The position numbers were made by a program, and so were the translations under genes. This document shows, one piece after another, positions 8,070 through 16,640 of a DNA stretch of 46,559 nucleotides (position 1 is the first letter of the stretch; the number at the start of each line of letters is the position of its first letter). This DNA is from JBEAOO01 sp041164825 (GTDB taxonomy: Bacteria; Pseudomonadota; Gammaproteobacteria; Burkholderiales; Burkholderiaceae_C). The stretch covers positions 1-46,559 of the forward strand of contig JBEAOO010000104.1 in the NCBI GenBank assembly GCA_041164825.1, given 5' to 3'. Under the pieces are notes generated by a model. That model was not told where the DNA came from. It saw only the letters and a list, made by a program, of their open reading frames with translations, and did not search any database.

Positions 8070-9311
8070 TCAGCGACCGTGGCTGCTGCCGTTCTCCAGC
8101 GACACGCTGACCGCGGTCAGCGTGCTGCGGTCGGCAGACAGGGTGCCTTTCACCTCGATCCACTGGGTGGACGCGGTGTTGGCGGCCAAGGCCAGCAAGG
8201 CGGCCTCGCTGAGGCTGTCGTTCCAGCTGGTGACGGCGGCGTAGTTGACCGTGATGCCGCGCAGCAAGAAGGTTTTGGCCGTGGTGTCGATGCTGCTGGG
8301 CAGGCCGTGCAGCTCCACCGTGCGCAGCGTGGTGTCGCCCGCGCTGTAGACCTTGACCCGGGTGGCGACCAGCACGCCATCCACCGTGCTGCCACGCACC
8401 TCGACCTTGCTGGTGGCCGTGACGGGTCCGTTGTCGATGACGGCGCTGCTGGCGTTCACCACCACGCTGTTGACCGTGAACGAGGTGGCCGAGGTGAAGG
8501 CCGAGACGCTGCCGCGCACGCGGGCATCGCTGTGGTTCTCGACCGCGCGGCTGCCGTTGCTCACCGTGGCGGCCACCCAGGCGCCAGCCACTGGCGCGGT
8601 GGCCAGGGTCACGCGCACGGTTTGGCCATCGGCCAGCGCGGTGCTGGGCAAGCTGGTGGCGCTGGCGTAAGACACCAGCGTGCCGCCCAGCGTGAAGGTC
8701 TTGGCCGTGGCATCGAGCGCCGCCACGGTGCCGCGCAGCTTGTAGGCGGTGGCCGCGGTCTTGTCTTCGATGCGGGTGGCGGTGTAGTTGGCCGTGGCGG
8801 CGTCGTAGGTGGCGTGCACTTCGATCACGGCGCCCACCAAGGTGCTGAGGTCGCTGCTTTGCGCACTCAAGGCATCGTCAAACACCGTGGTGCTGGTGAC
8901 CAGCACGGTTTGGCCCAGCAGCACCAGGCTGCCGGCAGTGGTGTTGACCGAGGCCACGGGGCCCACCAACTCGCTGCCGAAGCGGATGTGGCTGGCGGTG
9001 GCGCGACTGGTGCTGTCGTTCACGCTGCCGCTCTCGATTTCCACCTGCATGCCCAGGCGCAAGGCGCTGGCGCTGCGCACGACGCCGCTGTCATCCACCA
9101 CGGTGGCGCCGCTGTCGTCAAAGCGCACGCCGCCCACGATCACCGAGCCAAAGCCGCTGACGGTGCCCACCGTGACGGCCGCGGCTGAGCTGCTGGCGCC
9201 GGCGGTGGTCGCGGTGTCGCTGCCGCCACCGCCGCAAGCGGCCAGCACCAAGGCCACACCGGCCGACGCGGTTTGCAGGCGCCAGGAAGAAAGGGAGAAG
9301 GTCAAGGCCAT
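8070..9311 (-). CDS. DUF5666 lipoprotein, copy 2
   Basis: A 413-residue predicted lipoprotein and paralogue of the DUF5666 gene two positions downstream. The signal peptide ends in the lipobox LAAC followed by GGGG. The mature part repeats the DUF5666 motif, for example SGFGSVIVGGVRFDD near the N-terminus and similar beta-rich units to the end. I chose the ATG at 9311 (MALTFSLSSW) because an AGGAG ribosome-binding site lies six bases upstream. An in-frame start at 9350 would only add 13 polar residues before the signal peptide. It is the first gene of the minus-strand cassette and has an inverted repeat about 90 bases upstream. Confidence 0.85.
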   Translation of the reverse strand: MALTFSLSSWRLQTASAGVALVLAACGGGGSDTATTAGASSSAAAVTVGTVSGFGSVIVGGVRFDDSGATVVDDSGVVRSASALRLGMQVEIESGSVNDSTSRATASHIRFGSELVGPVASVNTTAGSLVLLGQTVLVTSTTVFDDALSAQSSDLSTLVGAVIEVHATYDAATANYTATRIEDKTAATAYKLRGTVAALDATAKTFTLGGTLVSYASATSLPSTALADGQTVRVTLATAPVAGAWVAATVSNGSRAVENHSDARVRGSVSAFTSATSFTVNSVVVNASSAVIDNGPVTATSKVEVRGSTVDGVLVATRVKVYSAGDTTLRTVELHGLPSSIDTTAKTFLLRGITVNYAAVTSWNDSLSEAALLALAANTASTQWIEVKGTLSADRSTLTAVSVSLENGSSHGR

Positions 9312-9400
9312 GGGAGGCTCCTGCTGAGGCTCAGAGGGGCGGCGCTGCACAAGACGCGGCGCCGGTCACTGCGGTGGCATGCACCGCGTGCCCTGAGTTT

Positions 9401-9421
9401 AAATGTGCTTTACGCACATTT
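9401..9421. promoter_or_regulatory. Inverted repeat, candidate operator
   Basis: Perfect 8-bp arms AAATGTGC and GCACATTT surround a five-base centre. It lies 90 bases upstream of the DUF5666 cassette and 20 bases past the end of the methyltransferase gene. The form fits an operator for a dimeric HTH protein. A hairpin terminator for the methyltransferase is the alternative. Confidence 0.5.
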
Positions 9422-9441
9422 GCAAGCAAGCACCCTGGGCT

Positions 9442-10170
9442 TTACATCGGTGCGCGGTACAGCCACACCGGCTTGTCGCCGGGGCGTTGCAGGCTGGCCG
9501 TGGGCGCCAACCCAACGATGGGGAACTCCAGGCTCACCAACCACGCGCCGGGCCGCAGCTCGGCCTGCGCCTTGGCCAGCGCGCGCGGCATGCTCTCGGG
9601 GCGCTGGAACAGATAAACCAGATCGAACCCCGACCAGTCGCGCACCCAAATATCGGCCCGCTCAACCCGGGCAAAGCGGCAGCGCCATCGGCAAGCCAGG
9701 GCCAAGGGGCCGCTCCACTCCCAGCCGGTGATGGCGGCTTGCGGGTATTGCTGGTGCAGCGCCATCAGGCCGGCACCCAGGCCACAGCCGGCGTCGACGA
9801 TGGGCGCACCGGGCTTCAACGGGGCGAGCTCGGCCAGGCCGACCAGCGCCTGCTCCGGCGTGGGGAACAGCGGCGCGTCGCGCCAGGTGTGTGGCGGGTA
9901 TAGCGCCACCAGCAACAACATGGGCAAGAGCCACGCCCAGGCCGGCAGCACGCTGCCCGCGCCCGAGGCCGCCAGCGACAAAGGAAAGCCGGCCGCAATG
10001 AATACCCGCCGCCACGGCGTGCCCCCCAAGGCGCTGGCCGCCGCCCCCAGCAGCGCCGCCAAGGCCATCGCCAGCCAGCCGGGCACACCCGCCAAGCGCA
10101 ACGCCACAAACAGGCCCCAAGCGGCCAACCAGGTCAGGAGGGCCGGCAGCGGCCAGATCAACTTCAGCAT
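9442..10170 (-). CDS. Membrane-anchored class I SAM-dependent methyltransferase
   Basis: A 242-residue protein with three or four N-terminal hydrophobic segments (about residues 3-95) followed by a Rossmann-type methyltransferase domain. Motif I reads IVDAGCGLGAGL and binds S-adenosylmethionine. The substrate is unknown. The ATG at 10170 (MLKLIWPLPALL) is preferred to an in-frame TTG at 10209 that would touch the start of the divergent LysR gene. No partner gene is evident; the LysR regulator diverges from it. Confidence 0.75.
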   Translation of the reverse strand: MLKLIWPLPALLTWLAAWGLFVALRLAGVPGWLAMALAALLGAAASALGGTPWRRVFIAAGFPLSLAASGAGSVLPAWAWLLPMLLLVALYPPHTWRDAPLFPTPEQALVGLAELAPLKPGAPIVDAGCGLGAGLMALHQQYPQAAITGWEWSGPLALACRWRCRFARVERADIWVRDWSGFDLVYLFQRPESMPRALAKAQAELRPGAWLVSLEFPIVGLAPTASLQRPGDKPVWLYRAPM

Positions 10171-10208
10171 GGGCGTGATGGTAGGGCCCGCCTTTAAGAT
10201 CGCTGGCA

Positions 10209-11129
10209 ATGAACCTCAAGCAGCTGGAATCTTTTGTGTCGGTGGCCGAGCTGGGCAGCTTCAGCAAGGCGGCCGAGGTGCTGGGCATTGCGCAACCGGC
10301 GCTGAGCCGGCAGGTGCGCGCGCTCGAGATCGATCTGCACGACACCCTGCTGCAACGCAACGGCCGCGGCGTGACGCTGACCGAAGCCGGCCAGCGCTTG
10401 TTTGAGCACAGCGTGGCCATCTTGCAGCAGGTGGCGCTGGCGCGCGAAGACATGGGCGCGGCGCGCGACGCCGCGGTGGGCCGCGTCAACATCGGCCTGC
10501 CGCCGAGCATGGGGCGCCAGTTGACGCTGCCGCTGATCGACGCGTTTCAGCGTCAGTTGCCGCGCGCGCAGCTCGCCATCGTCGAAGGCATGTCGATCCA
10601 CATCGGCGAGTGGATCACGACCGGCCGGGTCGACATGGGCCTGCTCTACAACCCCGAGGCGCAGAGCAGCCTGCACATCCAGCCGCTGCTGGACGAGCCG
10701 CTGTGCCTGGTGGCGCGCGCAGACAACGCCACCGAGCGCGGCGCACTGCGCGTGCAAGCGCTGGGTGACTTTCCGCTGGTCGTGCCCGAGCGCCAACACG
10801 TGATCCGGCGCCTGCTCGACAGCCAGGCCACGCTGGCCGGGCTGCAGCTCAACATCGCCTGGGAGGTGTCGAGCATCGCCGCCATCATTGACCTGGTGTG
10901 CGCTGGCTACGGCCATGCGGTGCTCACGGCCAGCGCGGTGGCGTCGTCGGGCCGGGCCGATGAGCTGGCGGTGCGCCCGCTGGTCGAGCCGGTGTTGACC
11001 AGCGTGCTCTGCCTGGCCACGCCCGCCCACAAACGCGCCAGCCCGCTGCTGCGTTTGAGCCAGCAGGTGCTGACCGAGCTGGTCAAAAGCCTGCCGCAGA
11101 ACGCGGCAGCGTTTTCGCTGCCAGGCTGA
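10209..11129 (+). CDS. LysR-family transcriptional regulator, Nac-like
   Basis: A 306-residue regulator. Residues 1-60 form the LysR winged HTH, with the recognition region AAEVLGIAQPALSRQVRALE, and residues about 90-295 form the effector-binding domain. The overall pattern (MNLKQLESFVSVAELGSFSKAAEVL, then VNIGLPPSMGRQLTLPLI) resembles the Nac/CynR branch. LysR regulators usually act on a divergent neighbour, here the methyltransferase gene, whose start is only about 38 bases away. The lig operon lies more than 5 kb downstream and is not an obvious target. Confidence 0.9.
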   Translation: MNLKQLESFVSVAELGSFSKAAEVLGIAQPALSRQVRALEIDLHDTLLQRNGRGVTLTEAGQRLFEHSVAILQQVALAREDMGAARDAAVGRVNIGLPPSMGRQLTLPLIDAFQRQLPRAQLAIVEGMSIHIGEWITTGRVDMGLLYNPEAQSSLHIQPLLDEPLCLVARADNATERGALRVQALGDFPLVVPERQHVIRRLLDSQATLAGLQLNIAWEVSSIAAIIDLVCAGYGHAVLTASAVASSGRADELAVRPLVEPVLTSVLCLATPAHKRASPLLRLSQQVLTELVKSLPQNAAAFSLPG

Positions 11130-11202
11130 GGTTCGCCGCGGGCGCATGGCGCCGGATGGCCCACGGGTTGCCCGCCCAGCCCACGTCACCCCGCCCGGCA
11201 GC

Positions 11203-12102
11203 TCAGCGCGGCGCCGCCAGGATGCGGCTCATGGGCACCAGCTGAACGCCTCGCGCCTGCAGCAAGTCGCCCCAGGCCGATGAGGCCAGCACCTGTTGCT
11301 CCACGGCGCGCGCGGCGGCAATCGGGTCGCTGGCGGCATCGGCGCCTTGGTTCAGGCCGGCGTGGCACATCAGCAGGTCGCCATCTTGGGCCCACGTCAA
11401 CCACGCGCTGAGCCGGGCCAAGTAGCCTGCCGCGCCGGTGTTGAAGTCGTACACACCGAGCAAGCGGCGGTTTTGCAGCAGGCCCTCGCGCTGCGCCAAG
11501 CGGCGCAAAGCGGTGGCGCCGAGCGCGGCAATCACCTGCGGCTTGAGGCGCTCGCGCCAGCCCAGCGCACGGCTCGACGGGGCCATGTCCAGCAGCGGCA
11601 CGGCGCTGCGGGTCTGGCGCAGCCAAGGACGTTGGCTGGTGTGCGAACCGGCGCGCGACGCCAATTCCGCCAGCAGCTCCTCGCGAATGGTCGGCAACTG
11701 GTGCACGTGCTGGTGCCCATCGACATACGCGGGCGAGCGGCCCACGGTGTGCTCAAAGGCATCGAGCTGGGCGCGGATTTCGGCGCGCACGGCGGCACGG
11801 CCCAAGCGCCCGGCGTAACTCTGCTGAATCAGCGCGCCCAGCGCCTGCCTCGAGCCGGGCAGCAGCGGCCGCTCGGTGAAGTCCAGGTGCAGGCCGAGGT
11901 CGAGCTGCTGGGGGTCGAGCGCGCGTGCCTCGCGGCTGGCGCGGGCCCAACTCGCGCCGCCCACCATCGCGCTCAGCGCCTGCACGCGGCCCTGAGCCAC
12001 CAGCGGCCACACGGCAGCATCCACGCCCTCGCGCAGGCCCAGGTCGTCCACGCAACAGCACAGTCGCAGGGGCACTGACGCAGGCAGGCTATGCTGGCTC
12101 AC
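11203..12102 (-). CDS. ChbG/HpnK/NaxD-type carbohydrate deacetylase (YdjC-like)
   Basis: A 299-residue metal-dependent deacetylase. The family's metal-binding residues are visible: the acidic pair D19-D20 in CVDDLGL (usually ADDFG) and the histidine cluster in VDGHQHVHQLP (D128, H130, H134). A late MCHAG motif follows. NaxD of Francisella removes the acetyl group from undecaprenyl-phosphate-GalNAc before transfer to lipid A. The neighbouring flippase, ArnT-like and ArnC-like genes suggest the same job here. The start is taken as the GTG at 12102, which has a TGAGG site eight bases upstream. Longer versions run through the divergent GtrA gene and look like antisense shadow. Confidence 0.85.
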   Translation of the reverse strand: MSQHSLPASVPLRLCCCVDDLGLREGVDAAVWPLVAQGRVQALSAMVGGASWARASREARALDPQQLDLGLHLDFTERPLLPGSRQALGALIQQSYAGRLGRAAVRAEIRAQLDAFEHTVGRSPAYVDGHQHVHQLPTIREELLAELASRAGSHTSQRPWLRQTRSAVPLLDMAPSSRALGWRERLKPQVIAALGATALRRLAQREGLLQNRRLLGVYDFNTGAAGYLARLSAWLTWAQDGDLLMCHAGLNQGADAASDPIAAARAVEQQVLASSAWGDLLQARGVQLVPMSRILAAPR

Positions 12103-12105
12103 TGC

Positions 12106-12567
12106 ATGAGCCTCACACCCCCCACCCTCCCCGCCGCCGCGGCTGCCGCGCACGGCGAGCGCCGCCGCCTCGCTTGGTTTGTGCTCGTCGGCTGCGCTGC
12201 TGCGGCCGTGCACTGGTTGACCGTGGTCGGCCTGGTCAGCGGCGCCGGTTGGCGGCCGCTGTGGGCCAATGGGGTGGGCTGGCTGATCGCGTTCCATGTC
12301 TCGTTTGCCGGGCACCATCGCTACACGTTTGGGGACAGGCAGGCCTCGGTGACTCAATCGGGCCCGCGCTTTTTCGCATTGTCGGCGGGCGGCTTTGCCA
12401 TCAACGAAGCGGCCTACGCGGCGCTGCTGCACCTGGGCGTGCAGCGCTACGAGCTCGCCTTGCTGGCGGTGCTGGTCGGCGTGGCGGTGCTCACTTACCT
12501 GCTGGGGCGGGGCTGGGCGTTTGCGCAGCAACAGCGCCAGGCGCCGCCGCACACCCCAGCGCCCTGA
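12106..12567 (+). CDS. GtrA-like membrane protein (lipid-linked sugar flippase)
   Basis: A small membrane protein of 153 residues with four hydrophobic segments in the GtrA pattern, including FVLVGCAAAAVHW in segment one and the conserved FAGHHRYTF between segments. GtrA proteins help move polyprenyl-phosphate-linked sugars to the periplasmic face. An ATG at 12091 is an alternative start; the one at 12106 is preferred because it is closer to the first conserved block. Its 3' end overlaps the convergent ArnT-like gene by 77 bases, and its 5' end abuts the start of the divergent deacetylase. Confidence 0.8.
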   Translation: MSLTPPTLPAAAAAAHGERRRLAWFVLVGCAAAAVHWLTVVGLVSGAGWRPLWANGVGWLIAFHVSFAGHHRYTFGDRQASVTQSGPRFFALSAGGFAINEAAYAALLHLGVQRYELALLAVLVGVAVLTYLLGRGWAFAQQQRQAPPHTPAP

Positions 12568-14104
12568 GCAGCTCGGGCCGCTGCGCGTCCACGCGCCACA
12601 GCGTGGCTTCTTGGCCCACCAGCACGGTTTGGGCCTGTGCCAACACCGGCCAGCGCGCGACCTGGTCGGCGGGGCCGATCACCCAACTCACCGGCTGTTT
12701 GCACAGTGCCGGCAGCAAAGCCTCGGGCCGCACCAGCACACGCTCAGCCTGGGCGGGCAGCAAGAAGCGGCCGGCATCGGACAACTCTTTGCGGCCGTTG
12801 TCCGAGCGGTCGATCTCCGGGTCGCCCCAGTCGTCCACCACGCCGGCTGGCGCGGTCAGCCGCGCATAAAACGGCACGTCGAACACATAGCGGCTGAGCA
12901 TGAAGACGGGCTCGCCGGGCTGGCGTTGGGCGCGCAGGGCCAGCCCCAGGTCGCGGCTGGAGTGGATGGGCTTGAGCGTGAACAGCAGCACCAGCGTCAC
13001 GCAGAGCAGCGCACAACACGCCAGGCTGGCGCGCCACCAGCGGGCGCCGCGTCGGCCGGTGTGCAGCGCTGCGGTGAAGCCATCGGCGATGAACCAGGCC
13101 AGCGGCGGGCAGGCCGGCAGCACATAGCCAATCAACTTTGACTTGGGCAGCGAGAAAAACACCACCACGACCAGCATCCACACCCACATCAGTTGGCGCA
13201 CCGCGCGGGCATCAGCGTCTGGCGCACGGACTGGCACCGCTTGGCCACGGCCCCGCCACGAGCGCCACAACCAGGGCCAGCCCGGCACGCTGCACACCGC
13301 CAACAGCGCCGGGTAAAACCAGAACGGCGCCACATTGTTGAAGCCGTTGGACGCGAAGCGCTTGAAGTGCTGCACCACAAAAAAGTAGTTCAGGAAGTCA
13401 TCAAACCGGCCCTGCATCAGGGTGAACCAAGGCGCCGCCACGACCAGCATCACCAGCCAGCCCGGCGGCCACATCAAGGCCCCCATGCTGCGCCACTGGC
13501 GGCGCCAGGCCAGCCAGATCAGCGCCGTCAGCGCCGGCAGCACGATGCCGATCAAGCCCTTGGCCAGCACGCCGCAGCCCGCGGCCACGCCGGCAGCCAA
13601 CAGCACGTGGCGGTGCGGCAGGCCGCGCTCAAAGCGCAGCGCGGCATCGGCCAGCAGCAGCACGGTGGCGCTGATGCAACCGGCCACCAGCATGTCCATG
13701 TTGGCGAACTGCGCGCCGATGTAGAACAGCGGCTGCAGCAGCAGCGCCAGCAGCGCCCAACGCGCCGCGCGCTCGGTGGCCCAGCGGCGCGTGAACAGGT
13801 ACAGCGCCAGCGCCGCCGTGCTGGCCCCCAACAAGGGCGCCAACCGCGCCGCCCACGGCACCGCGCCAAACACCGACATCGACGCGGCGGTGAGCCAATA
13901 AAACAGCGGTGGCTTGTGAAAATACGGCAGCCCATCGAGCGCCGGTGTGAGCCACTCGCCCGAGGTCACCATGCCCCAGGCCACGCCCACATAGCGCCCC
14001 TCGTCGGGCATCGACAGCGGGCGCGCCCAGCCCAAAAAGCCCAGCCACACCACCACACCCACAACCATGGCCCACAGCGGTGGGCGCAGCGAGCGGGCGC
14101 TCAA
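12491..14104 (-). CDS. ArnT-like glycosyltransferase family 39 protein
   Basis: A polytopic inner-membrane protein of 537 residues that transfers a sugar from undecaprenyl phosphate to an acceptor on the periplasmic side. The first periplasmic loop carries the catalytic DE motif of GT39/ArnT enzymes in PLSMPDEGRY, and FHKPPLFYWLTA is the typical second loop block. About ten or more transmembrane segments follow. Its start overlaps the stop of the upstream glycosyltransferase 2 gene by four bases (ATGA), so the two are coupled. With the deacetylase and GtrA genes next door, lipid A is a plausible acceptor. Confidence 0.88.
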   Translation of the reverse strand: MSARSLRPPLWAMVVGVVVWLGFLGWARPLSMPDEGRYVGVAWGMVTSGEWLTPALDGLPYFHKPPLFYWLTAASMSVFGAVPWAARLAPLLGASTAALALYLFTRRWATERAARWALLALLLQPLFYIGAQFANMDMLVAGCISATVLLLADAALRFERGLPHRHVLLAAGVAAGCGVLAKGLIGIVLPALTALIWLAWRRQWRSMGALMWPPGWLVMLVVAAPWFTLMQGRFDDFLNYFFVVQHFKRFASNGFNNVAPFWFYPALLAVCSVPGWPWLWRSWRGRGQAVPVRAPDADARAVRQLMWVWMLVVVVFFSLPKSKLIGYVLPACPPLAWFIADGFTAALHTGRRGARWWRASLACCALLCVTLVLLFTLKPIHSSRDLGLALRAQRQPGEPVFMLSRYVFDVPFYARLTAPAGVVDDWGDPEIDRSDNGRKELSDAGRFLLPAQAERVLVRPEALLPALCKQPVSWVIGPADQVARWPVLAQAQTVLVGQEATLWRVDAQRPELLRALGCAAAPGAVAAQTPSPAPAGK

Positions 14105-15186
14105 GACTCAGACTCCGGCAGCCCTTGGCCCAGGCGCTGTTTGACGATGTAGAGCGGGCGCCCCTTGACCTCCTCAAAGATGCGGCCGACGTACTCGCCC
14201 ACCACCCCGAGCGACAACAACTGGATGCCCGAGAACAGCATCAGGCTGACCGCGAGCGTGGTCCAGCCGCTGATCTCGTGGCCCCAGAGCAGGTAGCTGA
14301 TGGTCAGATCGAGCCCGTAAATCAAGGCGGCCAAGGCCAGCACAAAACCCAAGGCGCTGACCGCACGCAGCGGCCAGGTGGTGAAGGCGGTGAGCCCGTC
14401 CATCGACAAGCGGATCAAGCGCAGTGGGCTGAAGTGGCTGCAGCCCGACGCACGCGCGGCCGGCACATAGGGCAAGGCCACAGCGTTGAAGCCCACCCAG
14501 GCGTAGAGCCCCTTCATGAAGCGGTTGCGCTCGGGCAAGGCCAGCAGCGCCTGCACCACGGCGCGGTCCATCAGCCGAAAATCACCGGCCCCGGCCGGCA
14601 CCTCAAAACGATCGGCGCCATTGACCAGGCGATAGAACCAGCGCGTGCCCGCCCGCTTGAAACGGCTCTCGTCGTCGCGGTGGGCGCGCACGGCATAAAC
14701 CACGTCGGCCCCGGTGCGCCAGCGCGCCACAAACTCGGCGATCAAGGCCGGCGGGTGCTGCATGTCGGCGTCCAGCATCACCACCACCTGGCCGGCGGCG
14801 GCTTGCAAACCGGCGCTCAGCGCGGCCTCTTTGCCAAAGTTGCGCGACAGCTGCAGCGCACGCACGCCGGGCAGTTGGGCCCACTCGCGCAAGCGATCGG
14901 GCGTGTCGTCGCTGCTGCCATCGTCGACCAGGATGATTTCCCAGGCCTCGGCGCAGGCGGGCAACACGGCCATCAGCGCGGGCAACAACAGCGCCAGGTT
15001 GGCGGCCTCGTTGTAGCAGGGCACGACGCAAGAGAGGCTCTGCGGCAGGCCGCGCAAACCGCCAGCGCTGGGGGCTGGGCCCGGCACAGGCACAGGTGGG
15101 ATGGGCGCAGCCAACGTGGCGGCGCGGGCATCCCGCAGCAAGGCGTGGGGCGGATCGAGAGGCTTCAACGCGGGCTCGGCAGGCAA
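14101..15186 (-). CDS. Glycosyltransferase family 2, ArnC/DPM1-type
   Basis: Builds an undecaprenyl-phosphate-linked sugar at the cytoplasmic face of the inner membrane. The GT-A domain has SCVVPCYNEAANL, the DDGSSDDT nucleotide-binding block and the DADMQHPP segment with the metal-binding DxD. Two C-terminal membrane helices (around FVLALAALIYGLDL and AVSLMLFSGIQLL) place it in the GtrB/ArnC group. The start is uncertain: no ATG is in frame near the conserved N-terminus. The TTG at 15186 gives 361 residues; a GTG at 15093 gives 330. It is coupled to the ArnT-like gene. Confidence 0.82.
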   Translation of the reverse strand: MPAEPALKPLDPPHALLRDARAATLAAPIPPVPVPGPAPSAGGLRGLPQSLSCVVPCYNEAANLALLLPALMAVLPACAEAWEIILVDDGSSDDTPDRLREWAQLPGVRALQLSRNFGKEAALSAGLQAAAGQVVVMLDADMQHPPALIAEFVARWRTGADVVYAVRAHRDDESRFKRAGTRWFYRLVNGADRFEVPAGAGDFRLMDRAVVQALLALPERNRFMKGLYAWVGFNAVALPYVPAARASGCSHFSPLRLIRLSMDGLTAFTTWPLRAVSALGFVLALAALIYGLDLTISYLLWGHEISGWTTLAVSLMLFSGIQLLSLGVVGEYVGRIFEEVKGRPLYIVKQRLGQGLPESES

Positions 15187-15281
15187 TGAGGGTGGCCGGA
15201 GCTTGCGCCTCGAACATGAAGGCCAGATGAAGACCCCCGCCCTCAAGGCCAGGTGCGGGTGCCCGCCCCGCCGGGCAAGCG

Positions 15282-16409
15282 TCAGCGCGCGTCCGGCAAC
15301 ACCGCGGCCAAACTCGCCACCGTGCGCGACACGTGGGCCAGTTTGTCCAAACCAAACAGGCCCACACGGAAGCTGCGGAAATCTGCGCCCTCGTCGCACT
15401 GCAGCGGCACACCGGCCGCGCTTTGCACGCCCAGCGGCAGCAGCAGCTTGCCGGCCGAGAGTTCGGCGTCGTTGGTGTAACTCACCACCACGCCCGGCGA
15501 CTGAAAGCCCGCGGCCGCCACGCTGGGGTAGCCCTTGGCCTCCACCATCTGGCGCACCTGGCGGCCGAGCGAGAGTTGCTCCTGGCGCAGCGCCTCGAAG
15601 CCGCGCGCCTGGGTTTCGAGCATGGCGTCGCGGCTGCGCGTGAGCGCGTCGGTGGGCAAGGTGGCGTGATAGGCGTGGGCGCCGCCGAGGTAGGTGTCCA
15701 TGATCTGCGTCCACTTGCGCAGGTCGATGGCGAAGCTGCTGCTGGTGGTTTGCTCCAGCCGCTCGCGGGCCAGCGCGCTCATCATCACAAAGGCCGCGCA
15801 GGGCGAGCCGCTCCAGCCTTTTTGCGGCGCGCTCACCAGCACGTCCACCCCGGTGGCCTGCATGTCGACCCAGATGGCGCCCGAGGCAATGCAGTCGAGC
15901 ACCAACAAACCACCCACCGCGTGCACCGCATCGGCCACGGCACGCAGGTAGGCGTCGGGCAGCAGCATGCCGCTGGCGGTTTCCACGTGGGGCGCAAACA
16001 CCAGCGCCGGGCGCTCGGCGGCGATGGTGGCCACCACCTGCTCGATGGCTGCGGGCGCGAACGGCGCGGTGGGCCCGCTGCCCTGGCGCTGCGCCTTGAG
16101 CACCGTGGTGCTGCGGGCAATGCGGCCGGTATCCAAAATTTGCGACCAACGGAAGCTGAACCAGCCGTTGCGGATGACGAGGCAATGCTGGTCGTGCGCA
16201 AACTGGCGCGCCACGGCCTCCATGCCGTAGCTGCCGCTGCCCGGCACAACGGCCGTGGCGTGGGCGTTGTAGGCGGCCTTGAGCACGCTGTCGATGTCGC
16301 CCATCACGCGCTGGAACTTCTTCGACATGTGATTGAGCGCGCGGTCGGTGTAGACCACCGAGTACTCAAGCAGACCATCGGGATCGACGTGGGGCAGCAA
16401 ACCGGCCAT
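15282..16409 (-). CDS. Class V aminotransferase (alanine-glyoxylate/serine-pyruvate type)
   Basis: A 375-residue PLP-dependent aminotransferase of fold type I. The lysine that binds PLP is in SAPQKGWSG, and the cofactor-binding aspartate is in LLVLDCIASG. The family includes serine-pyruvate, alanine-glyoxylate and ureidoglycine-glyoxylate enzymes, and the substrate cannot be chosen from sequence here. The ATG at 16409 is preceded by AGGAG at a good distance, so the longer upstream frame is rejected. It diverges from the lig operon across about 230 bases. Confidence 0.85.
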   Translation of the reverse strand: MAGLLPHVDPDGLLEYSVVYTDRALNHMSKKFQRVMGDIDSVLKAAYNAHATAVVPGSGSYGMEAVARQFAHDQHCLVIRNGWFSFRWSQILDTGRIARSTTVLKAQRQGSGPTAPFAPAAIEQVVATIAAERPALVFAPHVETASGMLLPDAYLRAVADAVHAVGGLLVLDCIASGAIWVDMQATGVDVLVSAPQKGWSGSPCAAFVMMSALARERLEQTTSSSFAIDLRKWTQIMDTYLGGAHAYHATLPTDALTRSRDAMLETQARGFEALRQEQLSLGRQVRQMVEAKGYPSVAAAGFQSPGVVVSYTNDAELSAGKLLLPLGVQSAAGVPLQCDEGADFRSFRVGLFGLDKLAHVSRTVASLAAVLPDAR

Positions 16410-16567
16410 GACTTCACTCCTGCGGGGCCCAGGCACTGGGCGACCGAGCCAGCGTAGCACCGGGCCCCATCGGGACTCACCCGGGTTGACACCGAGCCCA
16501 TCCACCCCCGCCCGGGCGTGGCGGCAAGTCATGCTGGTGCGGCATAGCTGCTAGATGGCGCATGCTG

Positions 16568-16596
16568 TTGTCGGCATGGAACCGGGCCACCACAAT
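16568..16596 (+). promoter_or_regulatory. Candidate promoter of the lig operon
   Basis: TTGTCG (16568-16573) and CACAAT (16591-16596) are 17 bases apart, 45 bases before the first gene of the operon. Both boxes are imperfect. The rest of the 231-base divergent region (16410-16640) shows no other clear signal. Confidence 0.3.
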
Positions 16597-16640
16597 CCGC
16601 CCACTTTCCCACCGCCCTGCCCCACCCAGGAACCCCGCAC

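Noticed and set aside
10209..11129. LysR gene as regulator of the lig operon
   Set aside because: It is more than 5 kb away with other units between, and it diverges from a methyltransferase gene, so there is no positional support.
12103..12552. N-terminal extension of the deacetylase to a 449-residue protein
   Set aside because: It would run antisense through the whole GtrA gene; the deacetylase's first conserved motif lies just after the GTG at 12102.
15187..16185. N-terminal extension of the family 2 glycosyltransferase, making a 694-residue protein
   Set aside because: The extension is antisense to the aminotransferase gene and has no domain. The glycosyltransferase fold starts only after about 15100.
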